The notes: a model not told the origin generated them from the letters alone. Numbered from the stretch's first letter, positions 31,328 through 42,184 are shown. The stretch is 64,000 bases of DNA from Tilletia caries (GCA_032718865.1 JALUTQ010000035.1:124001-188000), one strand, 5' to 3'. Made by a program: numbers and translations.

Positions 31328-33441
31328 ATGGACGCATATCCCACCATAGTAACGCCTCTGCTGCATGAGGAGTGGCGTCTTGCCTTATCTGATATCCCCG
31401 CCTCATTTCAGCAGGAGTACGGCGACATCCCCGATCAGATCGAGTTCGGCTTCTGGCTCGGCCTTCCTCCTCCGCTTGCACTCGACTTCCACCCTCCCAA
31501 TCGTCTCAACATCGGCGACGAAGAGGCCGTGCGGAGTTGGATTGGTAAGGAGCTCGAGCTGGGACGAGCCTTTGGCCCCTACACCGACGACGAGATTCAC
31601 GCCGTCGGACCATGGCGCAGTGCTCCTCTCAGCGTCATACATACGCCGGCTCAAGGCACGAAGCCCGCCAAGAGCAGGGTCGTCGAGGATCTCGGTCATC
31701 CCCGTTTTCAATATTCGAGACCAACTTCTGCCCAATCTCTGCTGGCCGTCGAATTTCCTTCAGTCAACTCACTCACGCCTGACGGTGTCTTCTTCTGTCG
31801 ATGGTTCACCATCTTTACCCAAATTGAACTGGTGAGCTTCTTCTTCCCTTTCTTATGGCCATTACGCCTTCGGCCGCCGAGGTCATCTTTCCGTGGCGGT
31901 TGTCCATCGTCCCCCAGTTCAAGGGTTTTGCCCTTTACCCCCGGGTTTCGCCCCATCTTCACTCCTTCCTGGGTCTCGCCCCACCTTACTCCTTTTCGGG
32001 TCTCACCCCGCCTTCCTTTCGGGCATTGCCCTGCCTTGATGCCGGGTATCGCCCCACCATTCACCTTGCCCTGCGCTTAGCGTCACCTCTTTGAGCCCGA
32101 TGGCAGCCGGGTGTGCTGGCCATGACGTCGGCTACACGCCTACACGGCTCATGACCCTTGAGTCTTAACCCTTGCGTCTCATCTTTCCCTCTCCCTCCGC
32201 TATGCCGGTTAAGTCGCGCGCATTTAGCTGATCGAGTACCTGCATCCCTTTTTCCCAACCTTTCATCAGTATCGGTCTCTTCCAGCGTCGGCGGACGTGA
32301 TGGGAGCCGACATCCAAGACGCCTTCTGCAACCTCTCGCCGCACCCCTCACAGCGGCCGCACCTCTGCGTTTCATTGGGACCGGACACTCACTACGTCCG
32401 CGCTGCCTCTCCGTTCGGACACAAGGGTATCTGCGCGATCTTCGGACGCACAGTGGATGCCACCTGCGACATTGTCTCCCATCGGCTGCCCGGCGTGCGT
32501 CCCTACTCGTACGTTGACGACATCATTTGTGTACGCACACTTGGTCCCTCTTCCGGAGTGTCAGAGGACACAGTGCGCGCGGAGTTCACGAGGCTGGGAT
32601 GGCCCCTGCATGACGCGGCCCGAAAGGGTTTCTCCTTCTCCCGACGTTTCACTATGACCGGGATCGAGTGGGATTTGGACGCAAAAACCAAGTCACTTCC
32701 TGAGGACAAGCGCCTCCAGTACCTTCTGCGCTGCAGCGAACTAGCGACCGCAAACGGACGCAAGGTACATCGGACCGAAATGGACAAGCTTCTCGGATGC
32801 CTGCTGCGCGTGTGCTTGTTCGCGCTGGACCAACGTTGTCGGTTGCGCCAATTGCTGCGTTTTCGTCGCCAACTGTACGCCCCTTACATCGCTCTCCACA
32901 ACACCACCGACGTGCAAGCCGAGCTGGACCAATGGATCACCTTCCTGAAATCGCCTCGCATCACTCGCTCCTTCTCCCGGCCCTCCCGTCTCACAACCAC
33001 CTTGTACGCTTCTGACGCCTGCGACGCGGGTATCGGTATCATCTGTGGACCCTACGCGCACTTCTGGCCGCTGCCATCGGGTTGGAAGCAGTTGGACGGC
33101 TTCGACATGGGCGTTGCCGAGGCCTGGGGTATGGAGACGCTGGTCTCGGCCGCTGTTGACCTCGGCGAGCGCGAGTGCGTCCTTCTCGTGCTCGGGGACA
33201 ACAAAGGAGTGCTCTATGGCTGGCAAAAATGCCGCTCAGCTTCGGCCGAGGTCAATGAGATTTTCATCCGCATGAGCACCGTGGCGACGTCGCCGGTGTG
33301 GAGGTGTCGGCCTCCTACATCGCCTCGGCCAAGAACCCTGCGGATCCAGTGTCACGCGGCGACGTTTCCGGCTATCTCCCTTTCCCTTGTCCGGTGCAGG
33401 AACCCTGGCCCCTTTCCGCCGGGGTCCTGCTCGACCAATAA
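31328..33441 (+). pseudogene. Reverse transcriptase-RNase H of YR element 2 (intron, one frameshift)
   Basis: Exon 1 runs from about 31328 to 31831 and ends TIFTQIEL. Exon 2 starts at 32270 with YRSLPASADVMGADIQDAF. RT motif A is GADIQDAFCNL and motif C is YSYVDDIICV. The linker ELDQWITFLKSPRITRSF parallels element 1. RNase H follows with LYASDACDAGIGI, VAEAWGMETL and VLGDNKGVL. The frame then shifts once near 33275-33290; in the new frame VSASYIASAKNPADPVSRGD completes the domain and TAA is at 33439-33441. The part upstream of 31328 is open in the same frame and overlaps ORF1, as in element 1. Confidence 0.75.
31832..32269 (+). other. Phase-0 intron in the RT of YR element 2
   Basis: Donor GTGAGC at 31832 and acceptor TTTCATCAG ending at 32269 join complete codons, the same phase as in element 1 and within two or three residues of the same point before RT motif A. 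The 438 nt contain six units of GGG-N4/5-CCC(C) at 31923, 31943, 31971, 31998, 32021 and 32044, for example GGGTCTCGCCCC. The coding frames on either side are clear RT. Confidence 0.72.
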
Positions 33442-34009
33442 GCGCCGACGGGCGGGCGCCCCTCTTCACACAGCCGCTGAGCGGGTCGCTCTTCACTTCC
33501 ACATCGTCAGCGGCCACCACCCCCCGTGCACAGTCCTCTCCTTCTCGTCTCTTCGCCTTCTTTTCCTCTCGGTCCAACATTTCCTCTCCAGCCCCTCGAG
33601 CCTCATCGTCTTCTTCGGTGGCTTCACGTCTCGTCTCCGGCGCCGCCTTCTCGTCCGCTTGCGCACCAATCGCTCTTCCCCCACCTCCTCGTGTACCTCT
33701 GCCGGCCTCCACGTCCTCCCGCCGCGTCCGGCACACAAAGCCGGTCACGGGCGGAAGTGTGGCCGTGTACCAAGCCCGTGTAGCCGCCTCCGGCTCGCTA
33801 GCTCCTTCCGTGTCCCGGCGCGGCCGTCGTCTTCTCGCCCCTGCACCTCCCCTCTCCGTCGCGGCGGCAGACGAGGTAGCCTGCGCCGAAATTTTGCTTC
33901 ACCTACGACCTCTTCCCTCACACGCCTGCCCGCTCAGTCAGTCAATGCCCCCTCAGCAGTGGTGGGAGCTGCAAGTTAGCATGGCAAGCTCCATCATGAC
34001 CTCCCCGAT

Positions 34010-34793
34010 GGAGTTAAATGTTAACTTTACGGCTTCGCCGATTATATAGAATAAAAAAGCAAAGAATCACAACGCCTTCGGCGATTTCTTTTTAAAAAGT
34101 GATGGGGGGAGGCTTCGCCCTCCCTAGGGGATTTGCTTTTTTATTAGACATAATAAAAAAGGAGGCTTTCGGCCTTAAAGTATTTTCAATAAAATAGACA
34201 AAGTGTAGGTATATTATCTGAGACCCAATAAATTGTAGACGCTTTTTCCAATATAATCAATTATATCGCCCGGAAGGCGTTTAGACCACTGAGTTATTAC
34301 ACTATCATCAAAAGATGGCTGCCTCCAAGCCTACTTAATGGTTGTGTTAGAAAAAAAAACATTCTTATTTTCACTAAATAATATTTAGGGACCTTAACTT
34401 TTGTTCTGGGCTGTTTCCCTTTTGTCTATCCACCTTATCAAGAATAGACTGTACGTTTATAATCAATTATTTTTATTCCGAGGTTAACCATCAATGGTAG
34501 AATTTAGAATCCCTCAATTTAGTCTATAAATTTTGTCGGATACTTTAAAAAGTTTACCGACCATGTTAGAATAAAAGTTTCCTTGTATAGTAACATATAA
34601 ATATAACATATGATGATCAGTGCTGTACAAAAAATAATTTATAAAAATGATTTTTATGTCACCATTTCATTATAAACAACCTACCTAAATAGGTTTCGCA
34701 GAATACCAGCTATCAACCAAATTAGATCAGCATTTCACCCCTTACTACGATTCATCAAAGAATTTTGCAACATTCACTTGTTCGGTCATTATA
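34010..34793 (-). other. NUMT: mitochondrial large-subunit rRNA fragment
   Basis: This is an abrupt AT-rich island of about 780 bp. Read on the minus strand it contains conserved LSU rRNA segments in the right order: GACCGAAC, then GGGGTGAAATGC, GATAGCTGGTATTCTGCGAA, CTATTTAGGTAG, GGGAAACAGCCCAGAACA, AAGGTCCCTAAATA, GGAGGCAGCCATC and GTAATAACTCAGTGGTC. These correspond to domain II of bacterial 23S rRNA. Further on are AT-rich spacer and GC hairpins (GCCTTCGGCGAT, GGAGGCTTCGCCCTCC) of the kind found in fungal mitochondrial DNA. The right edge falls at about 34793, just before the recombinase codons resume. The left edge is approximate. Confidence 0.88.
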
Positions 34794-35338
34794 GGATATG
34801 GCAGCTCTATCCGCGCGTTCCTCAAGTGGTGCGAGCAAAACAATATCCCCACACCAAATCGCTTCCCCACAGTCCACACACACAGGCGTCCTTCTGCGTT
34901 TCTATCGAGCCAACCTTGACCAATTCCGTGCGTCCACACAGCGTAATCGCCACGCTGCGATCCGTCTCTGGCACGAGCTCCACGGGTTCGAGCTGACCGT
35001 CCCTGAGTTCGCACTGGTTCGCCTTTCCCGTGCAGGAACTCTGCTTCAACCGGAGCCTCTTCCCTCTCGGCGCCCAGAGGGAGGTTCAAGGTTGGGGAAA
35101 ATGTGACATAATGTGACATATTTTCGGACTTATCACGCTTTGTGACATCATGATCCTCATCTTCTTATGAGAAGCGCATCTCACGTGTCCTGGTATGAGA
35201 TGTTGTGACAAATGAGGTTTTTTTTCTTGTTTTTTTTCCTTGGCTTTTTGCTGGACTTCGACCTCGACTGCGACCGCCTCGACCTCATCAGCTCGACCTC
35301 ATTTCACTTCTCTCATAGTCTCATTTCAATCCAAACAG

Positions 35339-36837
35339 ATGCCACGACGGTCAGCTCGCACTCAACTTGAAGAAGGAATTGTCTGCGCGTCAATTGTATA
35401 CGCGGATGGTCTGCTGCGCGATGCGGAGCAGGAGGATCAGCATGACGATGCGGAGCGGGCCGACGATGCTATCGTCGAAGCGACCCTTGCCGTGCAAGCC
35501 ATCCAAGTTTTGCAGCAACAACGATATCTGCGGGATCGCGCTCCGGTTGCGCGTGTTGACGTAACCCTCGGTCAGCGCCTGGTGGCCTACGAAAAAGCCG
35601 GTGATCATTTGCGTTTCCGCCAGCTCGTCCGCATGGAGCCAGAGGCCTTTCATCGTATTGTCGCAATTTTGGCCGAAGATCCGATTTTTCGCCCGGTTCG
35701 AGGACGTCCTGCATCGGTGGAGGATCAGGTTGCCGTGGCCATGTTTCGTTTTGGCCACGACGGGAACGGCGCATCAGTCAAGAACACGGCCGAGGTCAGC
35801 GGGTTCTCAGAGGGGTCCATCGTCAATTTCACACGTCGCACAGTACAAGCGCTCTGCAAGCTCGAGGAGCGCGTTCTCTGCTGGCCAAATCAGGCAGAGA
35901 AGGAGGAAAGCAAGACTTGGGTGGAGGACCGATGTGGGGTGCCTGAGTGGCGTGACGGCTTTGCGTCTGTGGACGGTGTCCACATCAACTGCGCATGGGC
36001 TCCCGGGCTTGATCACGGCGACGCGTTTATGAATCGAAAGCACCGATTTTCATTCAACGTCCAACTTGTCACCATGGTCCACACCTTGCGAATCATCAGC
36101 TATGTCGTCGGTCATCGCGGTGCTTCTTCGGACTCGAGAGGGCATGGTCTTGCTCGTCGATCGTTGAGGGTCCAGCAAAAAATTTGGGCGCAGGAGAATG
36201 GATCTGGGCGGATTTGGGCTACCCGTATGCCCCCTACCTCGTCTCCCCGTATCAGCACATGGCGGCCACCAAATCCGTCGACTTCCGGCGCTTCAACTAT
36301 TACCTTTCAAGCATTCGAATCCGAAGCGAGCACGCGATGGCCTACGTCAAAGGACGATTTCCAGCGCTGAAGGGATACAGGGGTCTTCTTTTGTCTACGG
36401 ACGCGGAATCATATGCGCACGACTTCATTTTGGCGGCCCTTGTTGCGCACAATCTGGCAATGATCAACGACGCAGCTGGCCGATATTTGCACTACGTGAA
36501 GGAGGGTCTGGAGAGGGCTATGGTAGCCGCCGACTATGATTGGTTCAGCGCGCAAGACGAGGACATTGAGCGCGCCGCAGTGGCGCAGCGCCAGACCTCG
36601 CATCAATTCTGGCTGGAACGTCAGCAGTTCGAGGCCCAGCAATATTCACTCGCCGACCGAGACGATATACGCATTGATGCAGCAAAGGAGCGGCGCGAAG
36701 CACTACACGACTCGCTTAATCGCGCGAAAGGTTTGACGTTCGAGGACACCACCTGGAGATCGAGGTTCAAGGAGCTTAGCAGGCAGCAGCTTGTTATTTT
36801 GGAGCAGAGGCAGGTGGACAGGCGCATTTTGACTTAA
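35339..36837 (+). pseudogene. Harbinger-2 transposase with one frameshift
   Basis: ATG 35339 opens a frame with a helix-turn-helix-like part (VSGFSEGSIVNFTRRTVQAL). Catalytic residues follow: Asp in FASVDGVHINCAW and Asp in GASSDSRGHG. At the A6 run 36177-36182 the frame shifts by one, and the remainder continues with ADLGYPYAPYLVSPYQ and Glu in IRIRSEHAMAYVKGRFPALKG. It ends at 36837 after a Glu/Arg-rich tail. DDE residues are all present, so the single indel, or a base-calling error in the homopolymer, is all that separates it from an intact gene. Confidence 0.82.
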
Positions 36838-36895
36838 AAGACAGCAACAGGTTGTTTCCAAATAAATGTACATTGAATTGCTGTAATCTCTCATC

Positions 36896-37858
36896 TTACG
36901 ATGTGAACTTGTTCATCATGGCCTTGAGTAGCTCTGTCTGCTGACGCTGCATGTCTCTTGCAGTTTCAGCTTCCATCCGGCGCGTCTCTGCTTCCATTCT
37001 GGCAATGTCGATCTTGTCCTGTTCCATTCGATCGCGAGCCTGCGACCGCTCCTCCCTTTCCTTCATGGACTCGCGCATACTAACTGCAAGTGTGTCCACT
37101 GCCGACGAGGAGCCGTGAGAGCGCTTGCTTCCGCCTGCCGCCGCTGTTGTGGACGACGAGCTGATTGGCGGCTTGGAAGTCGAGCTTGTCGATTTTGCGG
37201 TCTTGGCCTTCTTGAATAATCGATCGTTGTCCTCTTCGTTGTCTTCTCCCGCGCTTTGATGAGTCCCGCCCTCGCTCTCGTCATCTTCTTCTCCTTTTGC
37301 TTCTGGGCTCAAAAGATCGTCCATGAGGTCGTCAGAGTCCCTGCAGCGCATACCGCCCCGTCCCACACGCACCGAGCCCTCCCCGCCAGCTACTCTGATT
37401 TTTCCCGGGGCCGTTGCTTTGCGGTCTCGACGCATCTCATGCCAATCCTCAAAAAACCAGCAATTCTTCACCGCCTTCGACCGCTCCTCCCGCAGAAACC
37501 CGTGCTCCGGAAGTTCCGAAGCTGTTTTGCTCTTGCCCGTTTCAGATAAGAGATCCCATGCCGTATCGTATTTCTTGTTCATTGATTCGATCTGTCGACG
37601 GACCTGTATGGGCTCCAGCGTGCGTTCTTGTCCAGGATGAATTTCGCGTGCACAAGCTCGTAGAAGGTCGTTATGCTTTATTGTGCGGCCGACGTCGTCC
37701 TGGCTGCGGCCTGACAAAAGAGTCTGCTGAAGATCGCGCGATTTTTTCATGTAGTTGATGAGCCGCTGACGTTCTTCATCCGTCCATTGATGACGCGATC
37801 CTGACGAGCCTGCATTCGATTTCCCTCCCTTCTGTGATCCGTGGCCAGCTGCGGACAT
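36896..37858 (-). CDS. Myb/SANT-like accessory protein of Harbinger-2
   Basis: A single exon of 320 residues from ATG 37858. After a Gly/Ser-rich start, residues ~23-140 form a Myb/SANT-like DNA-binding region: HQWTDEERQRLINYMKKSRD, then TIKHNDLLRACAREIHPG, RRQIESMNKKYDTAWDLL and NCWFFEDWHEM. A Ser-rich and acidic middle follows, then a C-terminal coiled coil (REERSQARDRMEQDKIDIAR) ending LLKAMMNKFTS. The frame is unbroken. It fits the second protein of PIF/Harbinger elements, which directs the transposase to the ends and to the nucleus. Confidence 0.82.
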   Translation of the reverse strand: MSAAGHGSQKGGKSNAGSSGSRHQWTDEERQRLINYMKKSRDLQQTLLSGRSQDDVGRTIKHNDLLRACAREIHPGQERTLEPIQVRRQIESMNKKYDTAWDLLSETGKSKTASELPEHGFLREERSKAVKNCWFFEDWHEMRRDRKATAPGKIRVAGGEGSVRVGRGGMRCRDSDDLMDDLLSPEAKGEEDDESEGGTHQSAGEDNEEDNDRLFKKAKTAKSTSSTSKPPISSSSTTAAAGGSKRSHGSSSAVDTLAVSMRESMKEREERSQARDRMEQDKIDIARMEAETRRMEAETARDMQRQQTELLKAMMNKFTS

Positions 37859-38604
37859 CTGCGACCTGTCCTCGCTATCCGGATGATCCTGCCGAACGGA
37901 GGTATCTATCGGAGAGAGCTGCTATCCGCGTCAAAGAAGTATCGAGTAAGTAATCTCAAAGTAGCATTCTACTCTCATAGTCAAAGAGCTACTCACTGAT
38001 TCCTCTCTCCCACCATCTCCCAGACTACCCTCATTACCTCCATCAGCCTCGCCATTTGTCGTGTCCGGTGAGTCCAGCATGTCCGAGCAATTTTGCTCAA
38101 GATGCGGCAAAAAGGAGAGGTCCCAGTCAAATTAGGGGGGGTGCGGGGGTAGCGGAGAGATTACGCGTGGTCGTTGAAGATGGAGCGGCAGCTGGAGACA
38201 GAGATTGTGTCGATGCGGACGGCGTGGGACCCGGCGGATGAGCTGGTAGCTGCAGGCGAGTCCGAGGAGGTGCTGCTTGCGATCACGGGGCAGCGAGACG
38301 AGGGGGAGACAAGGCTCTGTCAGCGTCAGAGGTAGTGGCAGCGCGAGCCGATGCCTGCGCGCGTGTGGTTCTTAAAGGTCGAGGCGCCATGAGGACCTTG
38401 GGACTTTGTGGGATGTGGTGAACGCGAGGGTAGGATCATGTTCTTTGCTGACGCGTCGTCTTATCTTGTCACAGAAGGTGACGTCTCATGAATCATTAAT
38501 CATGCGGGGTTAGGGGGTCCTCGAAGTACAACCGTGAGTAGCTCTCAAATTTCTAAAGCATGACTAGCTAAAATCTCTTCTCACACTGAAGCTTGAATCT
38601 CCCT
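37859..38604. other. Noncoding right arm of Harbinger-2
   Basis: No gene recognised. It presumably holds the promoter of the Myb-like gene and the right terminal region of the transposon. Confidence 0.4.
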
Positions 38605-39231
38605 CAGTGAGCCTGGACGACCTGCTGGTGATCCGCAACGGCCTGGGGGGTTTAGGGTTTCCACAATGATCGGGCCCATGCTGCCATTTGGGCCTGTGTG
38701 TCCTTTGCGTTCTTCTCCTTGGCTCGTATTGGCGAGGTAACCGCTGATCTGTCTGCCCCTCGTGACCCCACAGCCCGCGCTCTGCGGTATCATTGGTCGC
38801 TGCGCCCACCCGACGGCATTGTCGCCGCCACGGTCACTCTCCGTCTTCCCATCGACAAACCTCAGGGGCCTACGGGCTCTGACCTGATCGCGAGCAGCCA
38901 GGCATCGTCTTCCCCGCAGATTTGCACAGTACACGCGGTGGACCACCACCTGCTCGTCAATGCGGCTGTTCCCGCCGATGCCGGTCCGTTCGCCTACATC
39001 GACTGCGACGGACACTCTCGCGAGCTCACCGGCTCCTTTTGCACCGACACCGCCAACGCCATTCTCGCGGCTGCCAACAGGCCCCCGATCAAAGGTCACT
39101 GCCTGCGCATTGGTGGAACTACGTTCTATATGTCCGCAGGCATTCCGGAGACTGACATTCGTAGACATGGGCGGTGGAAGACTGATGTTATGCTGACTTA
39201 CATCCGCAGGATGTATGTGTCGGCCGGTTGA

Positions 39232-39740
39232 ACCTTTGCCAACGTTGACCCGACATTTGGGTAATTTTCCTGCACGTGCAATCTCCCACACCTTGAACTT
39301 CCTTCTCCTCTTTTGACTTACCTCCCTCTGCCCTCTCGTCGTCATTACTTTTCCTTGCCCCTCGTTTTCCCCTTGCAGCCCTTCTGCTCCCTCGCGTTGG
39401 GGGACGCTATCCTAATTCATTCCGACACTCCACAACCAACACTAACCTGTGCCTAGACCCTTCTTCAAGCTTCCATTGACGTCCGACGACCATCATGCCA
39501 ACTGTTCACAACCTCAACCTCTAGTCTCTGCCACCATTTCATTTCCCCTTCGATCCCTTTCTGTCCGCACTCTAAGGTTGTCCCCGGAGTTGACGCGGAG
39601 CTGGGGTTTTGCGGACTCCGCACTCCTCAGAGTCTTCGACGGAGGGCTCCGCCGGCGGCGGAGCGCGGAGCTGACTTTTGAGAAATTTTTGATCTCAAAA
39701 AAGCACGGAGCCCAATCCTGGGCCCACTAGCCAAAAGTGC
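39232..39740. other. 3' region of YR element 2 and GC-rich repeat
   Basis: No gene. From 39232 to about 39560 is pyrimidine-rich and probably the 3' end of the retrotransposon. From 39575 to 39740 variants of CGGAG/CTCCG recur (GCGGAGCTG, GACTCCGC, GGGCTCCGCC, GAGCGCGGAG) and continue after the MITE at 40412. They probably belong to another small repeat element whose ends I could not fix. Confidence 0.4.
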
Positions 39741-39748
39741 AGAGCGCG

Positions 39749-40411
39749 CAGTGTTTCGAAGTATACTTGAAGGACCAGAAATTTTTTCAAAACATACTAC
39801 AGTATACAGTATGTTTCTGGTCCGGAAGGTCTGAGTACTGCGACAGTATGTAAAAAGTAGTACTGTTTCCTTCAAGTATACTGGCGATATACTGGCAAAT
39901 TTCCGGGTACTTACACTATACTGCAGTACTACTGCAGTAGTACTTGTCAAAGAAAACATAATTCAAGTATACGAAGCGTAGTACTGCAGTATGTCCACAT
40001 CATACTTTACAGGACGGTGTGTCCGAAAACATACTGCAGGACAGTTCCAGTATACTGCAGCACCGTTCTCGCAGTAGTACTGCAGTATGTCCACATCACA
40101 TTTTACAGGAAAATATGTCACAAAACATACTGCAGGATAGTTCCAGTATACTGCAGTAGCTCGAGCCAGTATCCTTCAAGTATGCTGTAGCATACAACAA
40201 GGAGGTCTACGGCATCGCTCTCCTTTTACATACTGCAGTATACTGCAGGACCGCGCCGGAGGATCCAAACAGGATACATTGCCTTTTTTGAAACCACCCA
40301 GATTTTCCGACAGGATACAGTATTTTTTTTATTTTTTTTATTTTTTGCAAAATGTAGTACTGCAACAGTATACTGCGACAGGATACAGTATGTAGTATTG
40401 TCGAAACACTG
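39749..40411. mobile_element. hAT MITE of TACTGCAGTA repeats
   Basis: It starts CAGTGTTTCGAAGTATAC and ends GTCGAAACACTG. The 8-bp flanks are AGAGCGCG (39741-39748) and GGAGCGCG (40412-40419), 7 of 8 identical. The CAGTG terminus and 8-bp duplication are hAT features. The 663-bp body is dense in TACTGCAGTAT variants and has no coding sequence. Confidence 0.85.
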
Positions 40412-40479
40412 GGAGCGCGGAGTCGTCAAAATTGTGTGAAAAAAATCCGGCGGAATTTCCGCGGAATTCCGGGAAATAG

Positions 40480-41190
40480 GCCATCTTGCACGCTCAGATT
40501 CATTACGTACCGCCATGCTATTTTCGATGGTCAAGAAAGACCATTTGTCCAGCTCTGCGGATCGTCCATCGTTGAGGACGTTGATGTACTGGCCAGCGTT
40601 GATCAACTTGGCTGCAATCAGCTCTTCGGGACCCGACCCCCGACGCTCGGAAACTGAATGTAGCTGCTGAGGACCACGGGGCCCAAAGAAATCGACTTTC
40701 CCGCTGGCTGCGAGCCTGAGTGCTCCCATCTGCACGATGTTGAGGCGGAAAAATTGCCTGTGTTCTGCAGGCCGGCTTGAACCTTTTCCCTTCAGCTCCT
40801 GAGACATTTGGTGGAGCAGCGCATCCTCGTCCGACCGGCCGAACCTGTCACCGTACTTCAGGAAGATACAGGTTCCTTGTCGGAGAGCTCCCATGCGCGT
40901 GTTGCGGGTTCGGCGGCCCTCGTGTACGAACGAACTTGTGAGTCGAGCGAGCAAGGCGGCCGAAGCGTAGACTTGAGGCTGCAACCCGGCTTTGTCGAGC
41001 ACCTTCCGTGATGCGATGAACTCGAGATTTGCCGGGAGAAAGGGGAGCTTGGAGGTCGCGGCAGTGGTCGATGTACGAGCCACATTGGTGCCTGGGGGAG
41101 GGGGGCGACTTCGTTGACGAATGGCACCTTCTGAAGTTGTGAAAAAGTCGAATTGTCGCTCGACTTCAAACCGTACTTGCTTCGAACCAG
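40480..41190 (-). pseudogene. Unidentified family, copy 1
   Basis: I do not recognise this protein. Reading the minus strand from about 41165: RQFDFFTTSEGAIRQRSRPP, LPFLPANLEFIASRKVLD, YASAALLARLTSSF, then GDRFGRSDEDALLHQMSQEL, FRLNIVQMGALRLAASG and LINAGQYINVLNDGRSAE. The frame is open over about 280 codons to 40226, but the last part runs into the neighbouring MITE. The block from FDFF to LARLTSSF is matched by copy 2 at 41800-42040. It is probably a fragment of a dispersed gene or an unknown mobile element. Confidence 0.45.
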
Positions 41191-41386
41191 CACGGAAGGG
41201 CGAATCGCTCTTGATGACTTGGTCGCGTTGATGCCACGCGTTAACTGTTAAGTCAGAGTGGAGAATACAAAGATGAAAGAGAATTGAAGTTAGCTATAGC
41301 AGAACAAGGAGAACTTTAGGCCGATCGAGACGTCAAAGGGAAATGCTTGGAGCGTTCTTGAGAAATACGCTTGTGTGATTGTGTCC

Positions 41387-42125
41387 TCAAAGACCTCCGT
41401 GCGCGCTGTGAATGTGTAAGGCGAGTCCGCCCTTTGTGATGCAGACTTTACCGCAGTGCGGGCATGGGAAAGATTTGCGTACGCTGTGCACACTGATGTG
41501 TGTGGCGAGTGCTCCCTTGCCGGTACAGGCTTGATCGCAGTGCGGGTATGGGAAAGATTTGTCTTTGTGGCTTCCGTGCGCACTGTTGATGTGTATGCCG
41601 AGTCCACTCTTGCTGGCGCAGACTTGACCGCAGTGCGGGCACGGAATGGATTCTGTTTGCTTGTGCTTGTGACCGCTGTGCGCATTGTTGATGTGTGTGG
41701 CGAGTCCGCCCTTGCTGGTGCAGACTTGACCGCAGAGAGCTGCAAGTCTTTCGTTGTAGCGTGTGTTCTTTTGATTGAAGGTGGTGGTCAGGCGAGCAAG
41801 AGAGTCTGCGCCGCAGTAGATGTCTAGATGAATGCTCCCAGCCGGGAACGCTCGAGTAGTTGGCGGGCGGCAATAAACTCAAGGTTGGGGGGAAGAAGGG
41901 GCAACTCTGAGCTGGAGTAGGTAGTGGCCACTAGTGGAGTTCTGAGCTGTTGGAGATCGAAGTGAGGGAGGCCGCCGGTTTGGGCTGACTGAGCCCTGCG
42001 CAGTGGCATAGAAGTCGAGGTGTTTGAGCGGGGAGAAGAGAGTTTTTTCGGCGATCCCCTCAGCAACGGCGAAGGCCGAAGGATTTTCATCCACCGGAGC
42101 CTTGTTCGCTCCAGCCCTGTGCATG
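41387..42125 (-). pseudogene. Unidentified family, copy 2, ending in C2H2 zinc fingers
   Basis: Reading the minus strand: HLDFYATAQGSVSPNRRPP (about 42030), LPLLPPNLEFIAARQLLE (about 41900), then after a frame change IYCGADSLARLTTTFNQKN (about 41810). Four C2H2 fingers follow: CGQVCTSKGGLATHINNAH (its first Cys pair partly lost), CPHCGQVCASKSGLGIHINS-AH, PHCDQACTGKGALATHISVH with the first Cys changed to Tyr, and CPHCGKVCITKGGLALHIHS-AH. It ends at TGA 41387-41389. The first half parallels copy 1. Zinc fingers suggest a DNA-binding protein. Whether it is a host gene or element-borne is not visible. Confidence 0.55.
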
Positions 42126-42184
42126 ATGTTAAGCCTCTGGGTTCAGATCTGATGGAAGTGCTGTTTTTTGAGAAGATTTTGGGA

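Larger units (their letters stand above)
35078..38604. mobile_element. Harbinger-2: PIF/Harbinger DNA transposon inside the recombinase gene
   Basis: The ends are AGGGAGGTTCAAG at 35078 and the complement of AGGGAGATTCAAG ending at 38604. The 3-bp duplication CAG lies at 35075-35077 and 38605-38607. Both Harbingers of this window start AGGG. It carries a transposase (35339-36837, plus, frameshifted) and a Myb/SANT-like gene (36896-37858, minus), convergent as in Harbinger-1. The restored host frame proves the boundaries. Confidence 0.92.
33387..39231 (+). pseudogene. Tyrosine recombinase of YR element 2, split by NUMT and Harbinger-2
   Basis: Segment 1 (33387 to about 34010) is a Ser/Pro-rich N-terminal region overlapping the end of RNase H. 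Segment 2 (34794-35077) has the core-binding part (YGSSIRAFLKWCEQNNIP), then after a frameshift LLRFYRANLDQFRAS and RNRHAAIRLWHELHG, ending PSRRP. Segment 3 (38608-39231) continues as VSLDDLLVIRNG. It has Arg in FSLARIGEV, His-x-x-Arg in GHCLRIGGTTFY and a Tyr in LTYIRRMY. Removing Harbinger-2 with one copy of its CAG duplication restores RRPVSLDDLL in frame, matching RRPVRLLDLR in element 1. Confidence 0.8.
29792..39450 (+). mobile_element. YR retrotransposon 2 (DIRS/Ngaro-like), interrupted and decayed
   Basis: Same layout as element 1: a Cys-rich Gag-like region, RT-RNase H with an intron at the same place, and a tyrosine recombinase. Protein similarity to element 1 is low, so this is a different lineage. 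It is broken by several frameshifts, by mitochondrial DNA (about 34010-34793) and by Harbinger-2 (35078-38604). The ends were not found; the left limit is the edge of the hAT MITE and the right limit is approximate. Confidence 0.75.
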
